Source: Tetrahymena elliotti 4EA
Taxonomy: Eukaryota > Ciliophora > Oligohymenophorea > Hymenostomatida > Tetrahymenidae
Length of the DNA stretch: 64,000 bases
Reading direction: 5' to 3'
NCBI GenBank assembly: GCA_000231825.2
Contig: JH720378.1
Span: 56,848-120,847, forward strand
The translations under genes were made by a program, and so were the position numbers. This document shows positions 59,313 to 64,000 of this stretch, in pieces. The notes below the pieces were generated by a model. It was not told the DNA's origin, ran no database searches, and saw only the letters and a program-made list of their open reading frames with translations. Position 1 is the stretch's first letter. Every line of letters starts with the position of its first letter.

Positions 59313-60766
59313 TATTTTAATAAATTAATACAATAATAAATAATCTTGATAAGTCAAAACTGTAATTATTTTATTTTTTTTTACAAGTTTGTGTGAATTC
59401 TTAATTTTTTATCAAGAGTTTAATAAATTATTGCTTAAAAAATTTGAAAAAAGTGATGAAGAGTATAAAATTATACTAATCAATTTGAAGTTTATAAATT
59501 ATTGTTTAATTAAAACAAAATTATTTATTTATTGAAAATTATTGATGCAAGTGAATGTAACTTAGTTCAGGGATTTTTGTCACCTCATAATATATGTGAA
59601 AATATTAAAAATTTTACATAATAGGATCACAGCCTAATCAACCTTAAAAAACATCCTATTTATTTTATTGTCAATCATATTCAAATAACAGATTTATTTT
59701 ATCAAAATACTGAAAAAAATTAATTGGTAATTTTAAAAATATTTTGGAAATACTTCTACATTACAACTCATGATTTTATATTTAATGTGATATAATTTTA
59801 TGTGGTGAAAAATCTCCTAAACTCCTTTAAAAAAAATAAATCATAAGCATAGATTATACTTAAACTGCTTTAATCTTTGTTATCATAAAATATTCATTAA
59901 TAATTTGAAAGTTAGAAGAAACAATATTTGTTCAACTTTATTTAATTAAGTAAGATAGTTATTATGTTTATACTTCTTTAATCTCTGCTATTTGTAATTA
60001 AATTTTTGTGAAAGCTGTAATAGATAATCAAAATCTATTCATCAATAATTTTTGGAAAATATTTGTGTCTCTACTTATTAAAAAATTAATTCCTGATTAA
60101 GTTTTATTTTTTCATTTTAAAATAATAAATTTAAATAATTTAATTAATTTCCCTTGATCTCGTTCTCTTTGTTTTTATCCAATTAAACAATTTAATATGT
60201 AATGGAAAGAGTAAAAAAATAAATGATAAGTGTAAATTAAGTTTAAATTGCTTTAATCTCTGATAAATTGTAATTAAATTTTTGTTTTAGGTATAATAGC
60301 TTATCAAAATCTATTCATTAATAATTTTTGGAAAATCTCTGTAACTCTACTTAGTAAAAAATTAACTCCAAATAAATTTTATCTTAAATTTTTTTATATT
60401 TTTTAGTTAAATTTCCATATTTTACTTAAATTCAGTTTGAATTTAAAAAAATGTGTTTGTTCAAATTGCGTTAGAATACTTCTTTGTGTTTTTTAAAAAA
60501 TAAATATAGTTTTAGATGTTAAAGAAAGATATCATATTTTGTGTTCTATATTTTAAGAAATCTAGTTTAAATAATTAGAGTGTTTAAAATTGAATCTTAC
60601 ACTCCAATATCTAATCAGATTTTAATAGAAAATATAGGAGTTAATTACAGATCAAAAATTAAAGAAAAAGTTAGACACCTATTGTAAATAAGTTAAAGCA
60701 TAAAAATATGAAAAATTAAGTTAAATGATGACTTTAAGTTTTATAAAATTGAAAAATTGAAAAAAA
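59313..60766. repeat. spacer repeat block C between START copies 4 and 5
   Basis: Shared 3' flank, then unrelated A/T sequence (~59560-59860), then spacer cores at about 60030 and 60305 with the AGTAAGATAGTTATTATG and CTGCTATTTGTAATTAAATT blocks. The last 150 bp match the block in front of copy 3. Confidence 0.7.
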
Positions 60767-60787
60767 TTTTGCTCTTTAAATATATTG
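60767..60787 (+). promoter_or_regulatory. conserved upstream element of START copy 5
   Basis: TTTTGCTCTTTAAATATATTG, about 65 bp before the former start position. Confidence 0.5.
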
Positions 60788-60831
60788 AGTATTAATTGAT
60801 AAAAATGTATATATGATAAATCAAAAAGAAA

Positions 60832-61450
60832 ATAATAGGAAACATCTACTCTAATCTTATATAGTCCAAGTTCCAAGAGAATCTCACTTAGAAATATAAA
60901 AGATAGATTGAAAAAAATTAAAAAAGGAAATGATGTCCATTTATATCCAATTAAGTATTAGAACTTGGAAGTTAAACTTGCCAGAATTGAAGGTGTTGCT
61001 CCAGTTAATATTGAAAAGGTTTAAAATTTCTATTTTAATGATTTTGAAGGTTAAAAAAATGCAGAGATATGTGTGATTAGCTAAGTAAAAGTAGAAGAAG
61101 TAGATAATGATACAGTAGTCACTTTTTTTAAAATTAAGAGTAAATTCGTAGTCAGCTCAAGAGAAATTCTTGGAGTACAACATAGAAGAAAGTTGAACGA
61201 AAGTGAGTATATGATTAAAATAGATTACCTAAACGATCATCCTAATTTACCTAAATCTAAGGATTTTTTTAGAGCACAAGGAAATTTCTTTGTAATTATC
61301 TTAACAAAGCTTAATGAAAATACTAAAAAATTTGAAATGTACATGTTATTAGAACCAAAAAGTAATATTCCTTCTTCAGTAGTTAACTCTTTGATTGAAG
61401 AAGAATAGCATGAAGCAGTTTTAGAAGATATAGAAGTTAAGAAAAAAATG
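60832..61450 (+). pseudogene. START-domain gene copy 5, start and stop lost, frameshifted
   Basis: Full-length relative of copy 4. The start codon position holds ATA (60832-60834) instead of ATG. The CTCTCTCTTAG stretch is two bases short near 60885, the A-run near 61057 is one base short, and one base is gained near 61083. The usual terminal TGA is replaced by TTA so the frame runs into the flank. The C-terminal half from 61193 is still open (ESEYMIKIDYLNDHPNLPKS, EMYMLLEPKSNIPSSV). Clearly decayed further than copies 1 and 3. Confidence 0.85.
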
Positions 61451-63722
61451 TTAATTAATACAATAACAAATAATCTTGTTAAATCAAAATTGTATTTTAT
61501 ATTTTTACAAATTGGTTTAAATTCTTATTTTTTAGTTCGATTAATTTATTTTTGCTTAAAAAATTTGAAAAAGCGAAAAGTAGAATTAATCACAACTTAA
61601 AATTTTTTATCATATTAAGTTGAGGCAATTAGATATTATTTTTTGGAATCAAAAAAAAATGTTTGTATCTTACTTAATTTGTCTTAATTAATGAGAATTG
61701 ATAGTCTGTATAACTGAAAAAATAAACTTGAGTTTTTTTTCAGAAAGAAAGATTTTAAATAAATATTCAAAAAAGAGAAATTAAAATAAAATATTATTCA
61801 CATATCATGCATCTACCATAAATTTTATTTATAATAAGATGAGGTTTTATCCCATTTTTTCAATCATGAATAAATTAATTTTTTTTAAGCTTCAAGTGAG
61901 GAGTATAAATTTATTTTCAATTTTTAAATTAAAAGATGTTTAAAAGCTTTTTAAACAACCATTCAGATATAAAATTATTTTAATTGTTTACTTCAAAAAA
62001 AAATAGGATATCAATAAATTTAATCAGTAATTGACAAATCTGAATACATCATTTATTTTAAATACAACAGTCTTTCCAAGTTGTAACAAAATGTTTAATT
62101 TAGTTGTAATGACTTTTAATTTCTAATCATTTTTATTATCCAGAATAATTTCAAAATCTTCTTTTTTTATCAATAGATAATAAATCTATTTTTTGAGTAA
62201 TATTGTTATTATTTTGAAGATATTTAAATATAGAAGTAATATATTATTTGCTTGACCAATATCAAAGTATTAAAGTTAGTAGAAAAACTATTTTTTTACT
62301 TTATTTAATTAAGTAAGATAGTTATTATGTTTAAACTACTTTAATCTCTGCTATTTAATATTTGTAATTCAATTTTTAACAGCTGTAAGTGCTTGCCAAA
62401 ATCTATTCATTAATAATTTTTGGAAAATATATGTAACTCTTCTTGGTAAAATATTAACTTCTGATCAATTTTACCTTAAGCTTTATTTTTTTTTTAAAAA
62501 TAAAAAATTTCAATAATTTAATTAATTTACTTATATCTATTCTACTCATTAATAGCTATACTTTTTCACTTTATTTAATTAATTATGTAAGTAAGATAGT
62601 TATTATGTTGAAACTACTTTATTTCTGTAATTAAATTTTCTTTACTGTAATAACTTATCAAAATCTATTCATTAACAATTTTTGGAAAAGTTTTGTAACT
62701 CTACATTGTAAAAATTAATTTCTGAGAAATTTTATCTGAATCATTTTAAAGTATTAAATTAATTTACCTTGATCTCTTCTCATTTTGATTAGAAAATTTA
62801 ATGTGTAATGGAAAAAGTAAAAAATTAATGTTATGTATAAATTATGTTTAAACCGCTTTAGTCTTTGCTATTTGTAATAAAATTTTTGTTTTAGCTATAA
62901 TAGCTTATCAAAATCTTGATAGTTTTAAAGTTAGAAGAAATAATTTTTTGTTTTTTTAATGAAGTAAGATAGTTATTATGTTTAAATAGTTTTAAAATCT
63001 GCGATTTGTAATAAATTTATGTTTTACTGTAAGAGCTTATCTAAATCTATTCATTTATAATTTTTGGAAAATTTTTGTAAATCTACTTGGTAAAAAATAA
63101 ATTTTATCTTAATCTTTTTTTTCTTCTTCATTATTTAGTAAAACTTCTTTGATTTGCTTCAATTCAGATTAAATTAAAAAAAATAAAATTATTTTTTCAA
63201 ATAGTAAATTGTGGTAAAATAGCCACATTATTTAAAAATCTTCTTTCCATTTTTTTATAAAAATAAATCTAGTGTAGCTGTTCAAAAGGAAAGACTATGA
63301 TTTAATATATTATGATTTATTTATTAAGTTTTTAGAGTTGTTACAATTTAATCTTACACTTCAGATATTTTGTCAGATTTTAATAACATATTACAGGTAA
63401 TTACTCATCAAAAAGTCACAAACCAACTGTAAATAAGTTCAAGCTTAAAAATAGAAAAATTAAATCAAATAATGGATGACATTTAGTTTTATAAACGTTG
63501 AACAAGACCTCTTGTTAAATGAAAGTATTAATTTATATTCTATTTACTAATCTAATGACAGCTTATTCTAATTCAGAATATGTTCATTAAACAACAATCA
63601 TAATAGAAAAATTAAAAACATACAAAAATTGAATGATGAATTATCTTAGATAATTTACTTGAAATAAGAAAAAATTGTGCAAAAAAATCAGCATGGAAAG
63701 TTTAATTTATAAAAGAAAAAAA
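61451..63722. repeat. spacer repeat block D between START copies 5 and 6
   Basis: Contains the 51655-51800-like segment at ~61790-61920, spacer cores at about 62399, 62660 and 63042, and from ~62040 on follows the same order as block B. A decayed copy of the relic frame begins with ATG 63472 and has a frameshift (TGA after ten codons). Confidence 0.75.
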
Positions 63723-63743
63723 TTTTGCTCTTTAAATATTGAG
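63723..63743 (+). promoter_or_regulatory. conserved upstream element of START copy 6
   Basis: TTTTGCTCTTTAAATATTGAG, about 65 bp before ATG 63807. Confidence 0.55.
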
Positions 63744-63806
63744 TGAAAATGTATAAATGATAAATCAAAAAGAAAATCATAAACTAAAAAATAAAAAAGA
63801 AAAGAA

Positions 63807-64000
63807 ATGATAGGAAACAAATACTCTGATCTTATACAGAACAAGTTCGAAGAAAATCTCTCTCTTAGAAATATAAAGGATGGATGGAAAGAAGTTAAAA
63901 AAGGAAATGATGTCCATTTATATACCACTAAGTATAAGAATATAGATGTTAAACTTTCAAAAATTGAAGCTGTTGTTCCTGTTAATATTGAGAAGGTTTA
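63807..64000 (+). CDS. START-domain protein, copy 6, 5' part (window edge)
   Basis: Open from ATG 63807 to the end of the window, without frame change: MIGNKYSDLIQNKFEENLSL, NIKDGWKEVKKGNDVHLYTT and VKLSKIEAVVPVNIEKV. Nearly identical to copy 4 over this stretch, so this is probably its recent duplicate and likely intact beyond the edge. Confidence 0.85.
   Translation, partial: MIGNKYSDLIQNKFEENLSLRNIKDGWKEVKKGNDVHLYTTKYKNIDVKLSKIEAVVPVNIEKV

Overview
The window is protist nuclear DNA from a ciliate that reads TAA and TAG as glutamine and uses only TGA as stop, most likely Tetrahymena (macronuclear) or a close relative. Every convincing gene runs through many in-frame TAA/TAG codons and ends at TGA. 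Introns are short, AT-rich and GTA..AG bounded. Intergenic DNA is extremely AT-rich, with homopolymer runs, and products are Q/N/K-rich. Gene models below were spliced by eye, and exon phases were checked arithmetically wherever exact exons are given.

Left part (1-31.2 kb) is ordinary gene-bearing DNA on both strands: an edge-truncated protein with a GST-C-like domain and a K/E/P linker (minus), a multi-EF-hand protein (plus), a SPEF1/CLAMP-family axonemal protein (plus), a small coiled-coil protein (minus), a myristoylation-signal calcineurin-B-like EF-hand protein (minus), a one-zinc-finger coiled-coil protein (minus), a giant 3184-residue TPR/Q-N-rich/coiled-coil/IQ protein (plus), a small TPR-like protein (minus) head to head with a probable mitochondrial protein (plus), and a ten-exon PX-BAR sorting nexin (minus).

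Middle part (32.3-39.4 kb) is unusual. Two leucine-rich-repeat loci are built from 90-nt exons, one exon per repeat, all in the same phase; the upstream one looks like a decaying fragment. Then comes a 1.4-kb island of higher GC holding an array of about eight short hairpins with different stem sequences but conserved flanks. It is followed by a GC-richer block with a strong hairpin, long-range complementarity and a T-run that could end a Pol III transcript. This island fits no protein gene or RNA family I recognise and is the best candidate for something undescribed.

Right part: two Q-rich/coiled-coil genes (41.1-47.0 kb), a tRNA-Lys(CUU) on the minus strand, a long coiled-coil gene with a small 64-residue ORF upstream of it (minus), and finally (52.2-64 kb) a tandem array of six START-domain lipid-transfer-type genes. 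Copies 2, 4 and 6 (window-truncated) read intact; copies 1, 3 and 5 are broken. Copies 3+4 and 5+6 look like a duplicated two-gene block. Spacers carry recurring short repeats, a conserved element upstream of each copy, and a relic reading frame.
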